A stretch of DNA of 64,000 nucleotides from Schizophyllum amplum (Eukaryota > Basidiomycota > Agaricomycetes > Agaricales > Schizophyllaceae), in assembly GCA_007026445.1 (NCBI GenBank), contig VDMD01000064.1, positions 78,820-142,819 on the forward strand, read 5' to 3'. Under the pieces are notes generated by a model. The model was not told the DNA's origin. It saw only the letters and a list, made by a program, of their open reading frames with translations, and made no database searches. The position numbers and the translations under genes were made by a program. This document shows, in pieces, positions 17,174 to 27,745 of the stretch (positions within the stretch are counted from its first letter, which is position 1; every line of letters begins with the position of its first letter).

Positions 17174-17935
17174 ATGAACAGAGGCGGACGCGGCGGAGGA
17201 CGAGGATGGGGCGGTGGCCGTGGTGGCGGTCGTGGCGGCTTCCAGCAGCGCGACATGGGCCCCCCTGATCAAGTACTAGGTCCGTTCCCCGTCGCCTCCC
17301 TCGCGCTCGCAAGCTCTCACTCACACACCCTCCCCCCTTCCCAGAAATGGGCTCCTTCATCCACGCCGTCGAGGACGAGATGCTCTGCACGTCCCTCATG
17401 CCCGACAAAGTCCCCTACTTCAACGCCCCCATCTACCTCCAAAACAAGTCCGTCATCGGCAAGGTCGACGAGATCCTCGGGCCCATAAACGAAGTCTACT
17501 TCTCCATCAAAATGGGTGAGGGCATGGTCGCCAGCAGCTTCAAGAAGGGCGACAAGGTCTATATCGGCGGCGACAAACTGCTCCCCATCGACCGCTTCCT
17601 CCCCAAGCCCAAAGCAGCGGGCGGCGTGAGTGCGTATTCAAATAACCCATACTATTCATTCAGAGTAACTAACATCACTTCTAGAAAAGCGCGGCGGCGG
17701 ACGAGGCGCACCAGGCGGCGGCAGAGGCGGTCGCGGTGCCCCTCGCGGCGGCGGATTCCAATCGCGCGGCGGCTTCGGCCGCGGTGCCCCCCGCGGAGGC
17801 GGGCGAGGCTTCGGCGGTGATCGTGGACGCGGCGCACCAAGAGGACGCGGAGGCTTCGGCGGAGACAGAGGCGGAGGCGGAGGCGGTTGGGGTGGTCGCG
17901 GCGGCGGCGGCAGGGGCGGCTACCGAGGATCATAG
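17174..17935 (+). CDS. GAR1: H/ACA snoRNP subunit Gar1
   Basis: Three exons, 17174-17279, 17345-17629 and 17685-17935, encode 213 residues. An N-terminal Gly/Arg tract ([15 protein letters not shown]) precedes the conserved Gar1 core ([60 protein letters not shown]). A long C-terminal RGG domain ends GGRGGYRGS. The second intron must use the donor at 17630: only this frame gives the RGG tail, whereas the neighbouring frame gives an Ala-rich artefact. Gar1 is a core protein of H/ACA particles that pseudouridylate rRNA in the nucleolus. Its short core and flanking RGG domains match the family. Confidence 0.93.
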
Positions 17936-18034
17936 TCTGCCAACTGGGATCCTTTGTCTTTCCTCTACCTTCCCCCATCCCCTCCCGTTGCCGAGCAGTG
18001 CGCGTCGGCACCGGACATATACGCGCTGCTGCGT

Positions 18035-18838
18035 TCACGATCTCAGGTGCTTCATATCTGCCTCGACCTCTATATCGCGCTGTACGCGCTCTTTTTGTGT
18101 ACTCAGCGACTGCCGTCGCATCAGCTTGGTGTATCATCATGTACAACAGCCATCGCACCTGCACGATCTCGCGATTCAGCGCCTGCGTCTCGCCGAACAC
18201 GTCCTCTATTTGCTCGAATCTCGCAGTCGCGTCTGCACGCAGTTTAGTCAGTTTATGAGCCCGCAACGACGCGTCGTGGGGCGTACCTTCAATGTCCGGG
18301 ATGACCTCTTCCTCACCGTCGTCCGATACAGACATTGCGTCGAACTGCTGGCGCTCTTCCAGCACCGTGGACAGCATTCCCTGGATCTCTTGTGGCTGAG
18401 ACTTGCTCTGATGCGCCAGCTGCTTGTGCCAGTCCAAATTTGTCGCGTTGAGCGACCATATCTTCCTGTCCAGCGCCTCGTCAAAGGGCTCGGTGTCTGA
18501 GTGCAGTTCGCGTCAAGGCGTGCAAATATGTCAACGCATGCAACGCACCGAGTTCATCCTCGTTCACACTGTCCATCTCCTGACCGTTGACGCGCACATT
18601 CTTCTTCATGGCTACAAAGATCCCTTCCAGATACTGCACGGCCAGTCAGAGGGGCGCCACAAACGTAGAACACGCGCACCTCGTCCAGCGCCTTACGCGC
18701 CGCCTCTTGATCCTTCTTGCTCGCACGCGTCCCCGCCAAGTTGGACTCGAAGCTCTGCTTGAGAGCGGCGGTGATGTTCTCCTTGATCTGCCGCCATTCG
18801 TGCACCGTGCTGATCGAGATACGGTCCCCCGAGTCCAT
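18035..18838 (-). CDS. NSL1: Kinetochore MIS12-complex subunit Nsl1/Mis14
   Basis: Start at ATG 18838 (MDSGDRISISTVHEW), just after an (ATC)n run. Splicing joins KALDE to YLEGIFVAMKKNVRVNG and NEDEL to DTEPFDEALDRK, then IWSLNATNLDWHKQLAHQ, the Mis14-like core. A last 49-nt intron (donor after REIVQ) gives a hydrophilic helical tail ending KHLRS, TGA at 18035-18037. Without that splice the frame would run on antisense through the GAR1 RGG exon, which I reject. Mis14/Nsl1 is part of the four-subunit MIS12 complex linking centromeric chromatin to the Ndc80 complex. Similarity is moderate, as kinetochore proteins diverge quickly. Confidence 0.72.
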
Positions 18839-18922
18839 GATGATGATGATGATAGCGAGCGTAAAGAGTACAAAGGGCACGATCATAAATACATCCCAAC
18901 AAATCAGCAACTCCTAATCCTA

Positions 18923-19877
18923 CTATGCAGTTGTCCGTTGTTTCTTCACCACCTTGATCCCCGCCAGCTTCCCCGTCTTCTTCTTCGCCGCCATCCCCGC
19001 CGTCGACGTCTTGATCAGCGTCCTCGCCGAGTCCGGCAGCAGACTCTGTATCGACGGCTCCACATCGTCCGCCGCCTTCCGCTTCACCGTCACCACCCTC
19101 GGCTCGCTGGGCTCGCCCGCCGAGGACGACGACGGCCCCGCGCCCGCGCGCACCTTCGCAAACACCTCCTGCACAATCTTCTCGTCCTCGTCCTCCAGCC
19201 GTTGCCGCTCCGCGTCCTCTTCGTCCTCCACCTCCTGCATCTCGATCTTCGCGAGCAGGTCCACCGAGTGCCCCACGCGCTCGTTGCGCGCGTTGCGCGC
19301 CCGGATGTCCTGCAGCGCGTCGAGGATGTCCATCTCGCGCTTCGAGTCCACCGTGCGGTTCTCGAGTGCCTTCATTGGATTGTTCTCCTCCTCCTCCAGT
19401 CGCGCCAAGCGGTCCTCCTCCTCGACCTCCTTCTCCTCGCGCCAGGGCTCGAAGTTTCGAGACGCGCCATGCTCTGCTGCGTAGTCTGTGTTCTTGGGGT
19501 CGGTCTTGAAGGTGATTTCGGCTGAACAGAGGGTGCTGCATGTCCGTTAGTCATCGCGAGGGAGGGCAGATAGCAAGTCGACGCGCCATTTGATGTAGAA
19601 CCTGAATATCTTGATCCCATAGTAGTCCTCCCCTTGCACCGTCTCCTTGCGCGCGTTGAACTTCTTGCCCTTGTAGATGTATTCTCCGCAGGTATTGCAT
19701 CTCATGGAGAAGGGGGCCATGAGACGCACGACCTGCTGCGAGTTCTTCGTGCCCTTGCGCCGCGGAATAAGATCCGGGTCGAAGTCGGGCGGGAAGTATT
19801 TGTTAAGGACTATCTCACATGTCAGTAAACTTCATTCGTTCCCAGAGCGCAAGCCACGCACCTTTGCGCTCGGACAT
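18923..19877 (-). CDS. YJU2: Pre-mRNA splicing factor Yju2/CWC16 family
   Basis: A tiny first exon (MSERK) is spliced to [19 protein letters not shown]. The conserved CWC16 zinc-binding core follows: [26 protein letters not shown], then the ITFKTDP and [17 protein letters not shown] blocks. The C-terminal half is acidic and coiled, with a basic end ([12 protein letters not shown]). Yju2 (human CCDC94) joins the Prp19-related complex and promotes the first transesterification of splicing, stabilising the branch helix. Length and motifs fit. It lies 84 bp upstream of NSL1 on the same strand. Confidence 0.9.
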
Positions 19878-20711
19878 GGTGACGGTTGGCGGTCAAGGAA
19901 GCGCTGACCGGGAGTTCGGTCCGTGTCGATCTCCTGGCATTGAGCACGTGGTTGGCACCCATTAGGACCTACATGTTCAATTGCCCTTGGAGATGCCGCC
20001 AAATACACACCTGCACGTGCGTCCAAACGAGGTAAAGTGTCAAAGCGAATCAAAATCTACGGCCAAAGCTCGCGTGTCTCGCCGTAATCAACCCGGACGT
20101 GCATTAAATATCTCGGAAATAAATGAGTAAAACGCGGGTGCCCAATTTCGTGACAGAGTGCCGACGGCGCAGGAGCCGGCGAAGTCAAGCGCGCCAATTT
20201 TTCTTCAAGGTCACTGCAGCCGCGTTCATCTATGTAAGGCAGGCAAATATATTCCACATGATACACTACGTATGCTACAAGTACGGATACAAGTGGGTGG
20301 GGGGATACGAGGGGAATGGGTGGTGGGTAAGGCTTGCGGGGCGCGCAGTGTGCGCGCCGTCGTACCTCCCGACCGTCGCCGGAGAAGATCCGGGCGGACA
20401 CGTCATCCGTAAGGGAAGCGCATCATCGCCGAACGGCGAGCACGGGCAGGGCGCGCGGACGCGACGACGCGTCCGCGCTGTTGGCGGCGGCTTGGTGCTG
20501 AGTGTGAGCGGGGTCTGGCTACGCAGGGCACGCTTACGGACCTTTAGGGCCCATGGGCGAGTGGGGGCCCCGCCACCGCAGGGGCTTGTCGTCGTCGGCG
20601 GCGTCGGCGGCGGATTGGGGCGGCAGATTGGCGGCGGACGTGGTGGTGGTCGAGGTCAAGAAGGTCACGAGACCTTGTTGACGCTGCTAGCACTATTTTA
20701 TTAGACCGCAT
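19878..20711. other. Gene-poor region, no supported gene
   Basis: Upstream of YJU2. It contains GC-rich low-complexity sequence (about 20340-20650) with frames on both strands rich in Arg, Gly and Pro, but none has a recognisable domain, credible start or splice pattern. I see no RNA gene. Confidence 0.5.
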
Positions 20712-21107
20712 TAGGGCGTATTCGCTAGTGCATAACATCACTTTGAAGATTCCAAAACAAATTGGAGTACCCCAAAATTGTCGATGCAAACTTGTACGAC
20801 TTTGAAGCCAGGAATATTAGTAGGGTGTTGGCTGGATGTTGGCAGGCGCTTCAGAAGGCCCAACACAAACGCGAAACACGCCCAAAGGCGGCCAGAGTAT
20901 GCTGACGGCCTCCCTGCCAGAGCCTGCGCTCGAAAGCCGAAGTCCTGACGCGCTGTTCAGGCGGAGGAACGTCAACGGCCTGCTCGACGTCCTGTATCAC
21001 TTCGTAAGTTAACAAATCAATTTCGTGGCATATGTTCCTTTCTTGCTGAACAAAACCCGTATCTTTGGTTTTTGGATCATGCTTTTTGGATGGGCGAATA
21101 CGCCCTA
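20712..21107. repeat. Region bounded by 14-bp inverted repeats
   Basis: TAGGGCGTATTCGC at 20712-20725 is exactly inverted as GCGAATACGCCCTA at 21094-21107. The roughly 396-bp span could be a non-autonomous DNA transposon, but the flanks show no matching target duplication and the interior has no coding signal. The right repeat abuts the MITE at 21111. Confidence 0.4.
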
Positions 21108-21110
21108 TTA

Positions 21111-21313
21111 CAGTCATTTGCAGAAAAGTTGGCAGTCCCGTGCCTTCAGATTTCGCGCGCGTGCGCCGTTGATGCGACGCGTCAGCCAATCGCGTCGCCA
21201 GGGCCGTCGTCTGGACGAACCCGAGGGCGCTACGACGCGTTCGATTGGCCCTCAGCGCCGCGTGGCTCGGAAAAACGCGCGCACGGGACTGCCAACTTTT
21301 CTGCAAACGACTG
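21111..21313. mobile_element. Tc1/mariner-type MITE, 203 bp
   Basis: The element starts CAGTC and ends GACTG and is flanked on both sides by TA (21109-21110 and 21314-21315), the target-site duplication of Tc1/mariner transposition. The terminal inverted repeats are about 32 bp with one mismatch: the outer part reads CAGTC, A or G, TTTGCAG, followed by AAAAGTTGGCAGTCCCGTGC (inverted at 21281-21300). The GC-rich centre is itself partly palindromic, so the element can fold back. It encodes no transposase and must be mobilised in trans. Confidence 0.8.
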
Positions 21314-21315
21314 TA

Positions 21316-21579
21316 TCAGCAGAATAACTCATGAAAAGAAAGAAATAGGCTACCTTCCGGAGGCGTGGGGAGATTCCCCATTTGGACGCACGTGCAGGTG
21401 TGTATTTGGCAAAGACTTGCCCTTGGTCTGCAAATGGCCAATAAATATCTATGCAATCATGATAATTATAGTAAGCGAGAGCAGTTCTCGGGTGTACACT
21501 GTATTCCACTGTAGATGTGCATTTTCCTCCTCTTCTTACATGATCGTTCCAGTAGATACTGTGCTTGCATGACCACCTT
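21316..21579. other. Intergenic sequence 3' of the omega-amidase gene
   Basis: About 260 bp between the MITE and the 3' end of the omega-amidase gene. It is AT-richer than its surroundings. No gene or repeat was recognised. Confidence 0.4.
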
Positions 21580-22948
21580 TCAGGCAGATACATCGGGGTA
21601 GACATCAAAGCGCCTTTGAGTAGTCACCGGAATTCCTGCTCGTGCTTCATCAAAAGCCTTGGGGTCTTAACGTGCAATGAGTAACAAGAAAAACTAGAGA
21701 CGGATGGTCCTTACCGATATCGACAAAGATGATCTCTTCGCCTTCCCCAGCCTCGCCCAATACCCTTCCCCTGGATGAATTGTCAGCATGCCAACATCGA
21801 GGAAGCAGCTGTCTGGCAAGTACATACATAGGATCGACGACCATAGAATGCCCCCAGGCGTGGTATCCCGCCGACATGTCGCGAGCTGGACTACACATGG
21901 AGAAAAACACCTGCTGGTCGTTCGCCCTGTAGCTAATTGTTAGCAATCTACGGATATACAATATGCTGTCATGTACCGTGCGCGTTGCAGCAGCTCCCAG
22001 TGAAGAGGGCCTGTTGTCATGTTGAAAGCGCCGGGGTATATGAGGACTTGGGCTCCTGAGATATAGGTGAGAGGATGAACGCAGATTTTAACATGACGCT
22101 TGCCTTTCCGCGCCGCGATCATCGCCAGCTCAGGGAACCGCACGTCGTAGCAGATTCCGAGGCTGCTGGATATTCAGAACAAAGTTCGCCGCACATACGA
22201 GCAGTCAACGGACCCGATGCGCGCGAATTCTGCTCGTTGTGAGTATGGGACTTACGTGTAAATATATGTACTCACCTGTATCGAAGTAGTTGGCCGTGTT
22301 CCCACCCGTGAGGGTGTCACTTTCCTGCCGGTGGGTTGCTTTAGACGGCGCCAATCAATACGCTGTCCCCACCTACCCTGAACGTGATCTTCCCGGGTAT
22401 GTCAATGTCGAACAGATGCACTTTGCGGTGCATTGCGACAAGTTCACCTGCAAAGCCGAAACTCATGCGTCAGATATAAAGAGGGTAGACAGGTATCTTG
22501 GACATACCCTTTGGCGAGTAGACCGTACAGGTGTTGTAATACGTATCGTCTGCCTTCTCCGGGACAGATCCACCAATAAGCCACGTGTTTGTCTCTTGAG
22601 CAATGGCAGACAGCATCTTTACGCTGTCGCTCTCGGTCTTGGAGATGTCGTACGGTTGGCCGGGCAGGTATCCAATCTTCTCAGCGTATACTGGAAAGTG
22701 TGTCGCGCCGTAGGGAGAATTGAAGCATTCCTGAGCAGTACGAGTTTGTTACGGTTGGTTCAGATGTGAAATTGACTCACGGGAAGCACGATGAGGCTCG
22801 GTTTCTTGCCATCCTTACCAGCTGCTGCCTTGATGACCATGTCGCGCGCATGCTTCAGATTGTCCGCCTTGTTAACGCCGATCTGGCCCAACTGCACCAG
22901 GGCAAGAGTAAAGGGCTTAAGCGCAGGTGCCTTGCTCAGAAGGGACAT
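21580..22948 (-). CDS. NIT2: Omega-amidase/nitrilase-family hydrolase (Nit2/Nit3 type)
   Basis: Nitrilase-superfamily enzyme in several short exons: [20 protein letters not shown], then [74 protein letters not shown], and the C-terminus [15 protein letters not shown]. The lysine of MHRK and cysteine of GICYD supply two of the catalytic Glu-Lys-Cys residues. Nit2-type omega-amidases convert alpha-ketoglutaramate and alpha-ketosuccinamate to alpha-keto acids plus ammonia, in cytosol or mitochondria. The start was set at ATG 22948 (MSLLSKAP); in-frame ATGs at about 22990 and 23035 could add an N-terminal extension. Confidence 0.88.
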
Positions 22949-23131
22949 GGCACGCGATGGTGGTGAGAGTGATGAGTCGAACAATGGCATTTCCAGGAAT
23001 GGCAATCCGGTCCAGCATGCCTGCCGCATCGTCATTGATCAGTCGTGTCGGGGTAAAGCCGATCGTGGGTTATAACCATCCATCAATCATGTTCGACTTC
23101 CTTTATCCAATCTCCCTCTCCTCTTCCCCCC
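22949..23131. promoter_or_regulatory. Divergent promoter of omega-amidase and lipid-kinase-domain gene
   Basis: 183 bp separate the two start codons (less if the omega-amidase gene starts upstream). No specific site was recognised. Confidence 0.35.
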
Positions 23132-24434
23132 ATGTTGCTCGTCATATACAACCCCGCCTGCGGTGACAGGACCGCCAAGAGCTTCGTCGATGCGAATGTG
23201 CTCCCGCTGCTCACTGACGCCGGCAAGACGCCGGACAAGGTCGTCGCTACGGACCTCTCAGTCCCAGAGCTGCACCCCGCAGCCATCGTCAAGGAGGCCC
23301 TGGAGACCTCTGAGGACGATGTCAGCATCATCCTCGCATCGGGGGACGGCACACTGAACGACATCGTGTCCGTCTTGTCCGTCAACCCCGCCGTGGGCCC
23401 CAAATCCGGCGAGCACTTCCGTCTCTGCCTGGCTCTTGTCCCAAGCGGTACAGGTTAGTAGCCGTGGTGATCTGAGCTTGCTAGATACAAACAATCAACA
23501 GCCAACGCCATGTATTCCTCCCTCTTCCCCCCATCTAGCGAACACGAAGCCAAGGACCCCGCCTACAGGCTGCGCTCCGTCCAGGCCCTCATCGCCGGCG
23601 GGCAAACCGTCCCCTTGACCCTCGCCATCACCACCTTCTCCGCGCATCCCTCCGCCCGCAAGCCCCCGCGCGCCTCCGTCTCCTGCGTCGTCACCTCCAC
23701 CGCCCTCCACGCCTGCATCCTCCACAGCTCCGAGGCTTTGCGCGAGTCGCACCCCGGCATCGAGCGCTTCAAGCTCGCCGCGCAGGAGAACAGCGCAAAG
23801 TGGTACAACGCGCACGCCAAGATCCTCCCCGCCGCCGGCGCCAAGTACGTGCAGGTCTACGACCCCGCGACGCGCGCCTTCGTGCGGCACCCGGACTCGG
23901 ACAGGGTGGACCCAATTGTGGATCTCTACGGGCCGTTCATCTACTTCTTGTCGGCCATCAACGTCGACAGGCTCGAGCCGGTGTTCAGGGTGGCACCGTT
24001 GGCGGGGGCGAGGGGGCAGACGGTACCGTCGCTTGATGTTGTCGTCGTGCGTCCTATGGAGGACCCCACGATGACGTGGGACGCGCCCGAGACTCGCGCT
24101 GCCTTCGTCGAGAAGATATGGAAGGTCATGGGCGCTGCTTACCAGGACGGGAAGCACATTGACTTGCGCTACAATGAGGAAGGGGAGATCGTCGAAGGAG
24201 GTGAAGGACCTCCGGTTGTGGAATACTGTGAGTGTCACACTTGAGGTTAGTGAGGGGTTTCTGACATCGTTTACAGTCCGCTGCGGCGGTTGGGAATGGA
24301 TGCCCGATGATATCGACGCTGATGCGCATCTCGTCTGCAACGATGGCGCCATCTCCCATCTCGACCCCGGAGGGCGCGTTGTCTGCGTCGCAGCGCGCGC
24401 CACATCCGCAGGCGGGTTCATGATTTATGCTTGA
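23132..24434 (+). CDS. DAGK-catalytic-domain (sphingosine/diacylglycerol kinase-like) protein
   Basis: Three exons. Exon 1 starts MLLVIYNPACGDRTAKSFVD and holds the nucleotide-binding motifs ILASGDGTLND and LVPSGTG. Introns follow GGT-ACA-G and GTGGAATACT. The remainder (YSSLFPPSSEHEAKDPAYRL, TVPSLDVVVVRPMEDP, CGGWEWMPDDIDADAH) is a beta-rich C-terminal lobe ending SAGGFMIYA. The GDGT signature and lobe order are those of the DAGKc superfamily, which phosphorylates sphingoid bases, diacylglycerol or ceramide. Which lipid is used cannot be told from the sequence. There is no membrane segment or C1 domain, so it is likely a soluble protein that binds membranes transiently. Confidence 0.82.
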
Positions 24435-24591
24435 TGAAGGTTGAAGCGATCCAGGACTCGTGCTCTCATCTAGATGTTCAGCATTTATTATCCAACATTG
24501 TACTTCCTGTAAACGATACTGCGACTTGCTATAAGGGCAATCCTGTCCACAGTGCTTGTATATAAGCGGACATGACGGCAGTTTGACCGAC

Positions 24592-25701
<1,110 letters not shown>

Positions 25702-25707
25702 GGCTGT

Positions 25708-25890
25708 CTACTTCTTCTCGTCTTCGGGGTGGCGGACGGGGATGAGGGGGTTGTCTGCGAGGCGTCTAGACTGGGAGGCGGGAGCGGTGCCCTCTCGTTT
25801 CTTGACGATATAGTAGAATGCGCCGGCGGATGCGGCGATGGCGGCGACGAAGGCGAACGGCGAGGGCGGTGGATAAGAGGCAGGAGGCAT
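25708..25890 (-). CDS. Small single-pass membrane protein, 60 aa
   Basis: Intronless ORF: MPPASYPPPSPF, then a helix of about 18 hydrophobic residues (FVAAIAASAGAFYYIV), then basic KKREG and a polar tail ending HPEDEKK. The composition looks like a real short fungal membrane protein, possibly mitochondrial or ER, but I do not recognise a family. It sits between the NUP37-like start (78 bp away, divergent) and the URA6 ATG (6 nt after its stop), so URA6 must either be on the same transcript or have its 5' UTR inside this ORF. It may instead be a chance ORF in the URA6 leader. Confidence 0.5.
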   Translation of the reverse strand: MPPASYPPPSPFAFVAAIAASAGAFYYIVKKREGTAPASQSRRLADNPLIPVRHPEDEKK

Positions 25891-25968
25891 AACAGCCAGC
25901 GCACAAACAACCCACAACGCGCCCGACAAGTCCCAGAACGCGTGCGTCCAAGCGCCAAACCGCTCCTC

Positions 25969-27465
25969 ATGTCGGACCTCACCCATGTCCTCGACGCAGA
26001 AATATATGTGCTCTCCTGCTGCCATGCAGACGACGGCGCCGACATCGTCGCTGTTGGCGGCGAGCACTCGGTCCACATATTCCAGATCGTACGGAATTTC
26101 CTAGATCTCAAACGCCACACAGACCTCACATCGCGCAGACGGAGACAGCCATCGTCCCCCTCGCAGTCTTTCACCTAGGTACAAGAGTGACCGCGCTAGG
26201 CTGGTCAGCAGGCTCCGTCTCGCCCTCTGTCTCCGATGAATGGCGCATAGAGTGAGTGAGTCTCGCCTCTCCCCCCGCCGCTCCCCCGGCCCCCGTCCTC
26301 ACGCGCGCGCGTCTAGCCTGGTCGCGGGTTCCGCCGACTTTGGGCTCTTCCACCTGTCTAAACTAGCAGGACGGGACGAGTGCGTCTACAACTTCGGCGC
26401 AGGTACGCACATCCCCACCTTCGCGCTTCTCGCTCACCGCCGCCACAGGCTCGACCGGCCACAACGGTGGCGTCAACTCTATCGCCTTCGTGGGGGGCTA
26501 CTTGTCGGACAGCACCCGTTATGTTGCCACTTGCGGCGGTAAGCATTCCCCTGCGGATTCTTCTCCGCGTCTGCCTGACCACGGCCCGCACAGGCGACAA
26601 GACTGTTCTCGTCTGGGATCTGTACCCCGAACGTGTCGACGACGGCCACGCGTCCAGCCAGATGCCGGAAGCCAGCATGCCGCCCGAGGACCGCACCGCG
26701 CCTACCGCGTACGAAATCTCGTACGCGCATCCGCTGACCACCGTCTGCTCCCACCCCAACACCAGCAAGGAGCTGCTCGTGGCCGACACGCATGGCACTA
26801 TATTCATGGTAGACTGGCGCTCGGATGGCCCGGACGAGCCGCATCCGGACAGGCGCACCGTATTCGAGCTGGTCCAGCCGTACGCCATGGGTGATGCCCT
26901 CATCGGAAACGGGGACACGACCTGGACAAGCGTCGCCTGGCGCAGGGACACCACAGACATGTCGGTGATAGCCTGTCCACGCGCTCTCTACAGCCACTCA
27001 TCCACCTCTAGCATCGGCTCCGTTACCGGTAACAAGTACCACATATGGGACTTGACCAAACTGCACGGCGGCAAGCCGCTCGTCACGGGCCCCACCTTCT
27101 CTCAGGGTGGTCGATTCCGGTACGCGCGGGCACAACATACGATTCAATCTGCTATCCGCTAATGAATCCTCCCCCCCCCCCCCCCCCTCACGTCCACGGC
27201 CGCCTCTCCGCCTATTGCTCCCATTAGGTGGTGCAACACCCATCCGGAGTTCTTCGCCATATCGTCCTCCTCACCCACCACCGGCGCGATCCTCCACGTC
27301 CACAACTTGGGTTACCTCACCCAGCAGCCCACTCAGCTGGCCATTGCCGCAAAACCTCATTACGTGCGCGACTTTGACTTCCTCGCCACCCGCGGGATCC
27401 CACGCATAGCAGCTGCCGTCGGGCGCTCTCTTGTCATCATGCCCATCGGCTCGACTGAGAAGTAG
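25969..27465 (+). CDS. NUP37: WD40 nucleoporin, Nup37-like
   Basis: Exon 1 (25969-26088, MSDLTHVLDAEIYVLSCC) joins at 26138 to TETAIVPLAVFHLGTRVTAL, then WSAGSVSPSVSDEWRI. Blade-like repeats follow: GHNGGVNSIAFVGGYLSD, DKTVLVWDLYPERV, ELLVADTHGTIFMVDWRSD, NKYHIWDLTKLHGGKPLVTG, then WCNTHPEFFA, and VRDFDFLATRGIPRIAAAVG. The arrangement fits fungal Nup37, a beta-propeller of the Nup107-160 (Y) scaffold at the nuclear pore. The intron before WCNTHPEFFA carries a run of 17 C (27171-27187). The protein ends STEK, TAG at 27463-27465. Other WD40 proteins are possible; the Nup37 call rests on overall pattern. Confidence 0.7.
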
Positions 27466-27745
27466 GAAGGGCAAAAATGCAAGCGGGTCGCATCGGCTCG
27501 AATATACACATAGTAGCATACATAGCCAACTAAACGTGTTCGTGCTAGGAATTACAAGTCCAGACTTGCGGTGCTAGAGCGAGTACCATAAATTAGACTA
27601 CAACAGCGAAAAGACATTAGGGTAAGAGTGACGCGTAACGGGGTACAAGAGATACGAAAGCGAACAGGTGCGATGGAACGTTCTACTAAGAGTACACTTC
27701 AATAGCAAGACAACAGGAATTAGACATGAACATGACTGGAAAGCG

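Noticed and set aside
17652..18437. Long minus-strand frame continuing NSL1 antisense through the GAR1 RGG exon
   Set aside because: A 49-nt intron with good borders gives a short helical tail and stop at 18035; the run-on is a shadow of the GC-rich RGG repeat.
17736..18500. Ala-rich plus-strand frame over the GAR1 last exon
   Set aside because: It comes from the wrong donor in the second intron; the neighbouring frame gives the expected RGG tail.
18693..19541. 282-codon minus-strand Gly/Arg-rich frame
   Set aside because: Out-of-frame shadow of YJU2 and NSL1.
20123..20704. 193-codon plus-strand frame
   Set aside because: Low-complexity Arg/Gly composition, no domain, no plausible promoter context.
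20851..21306. 151-codon minus-strand frame
   Set aside because: Lies largely in the MITE and the inverted-repeat region; its N-terminus is translated terminal repeat.
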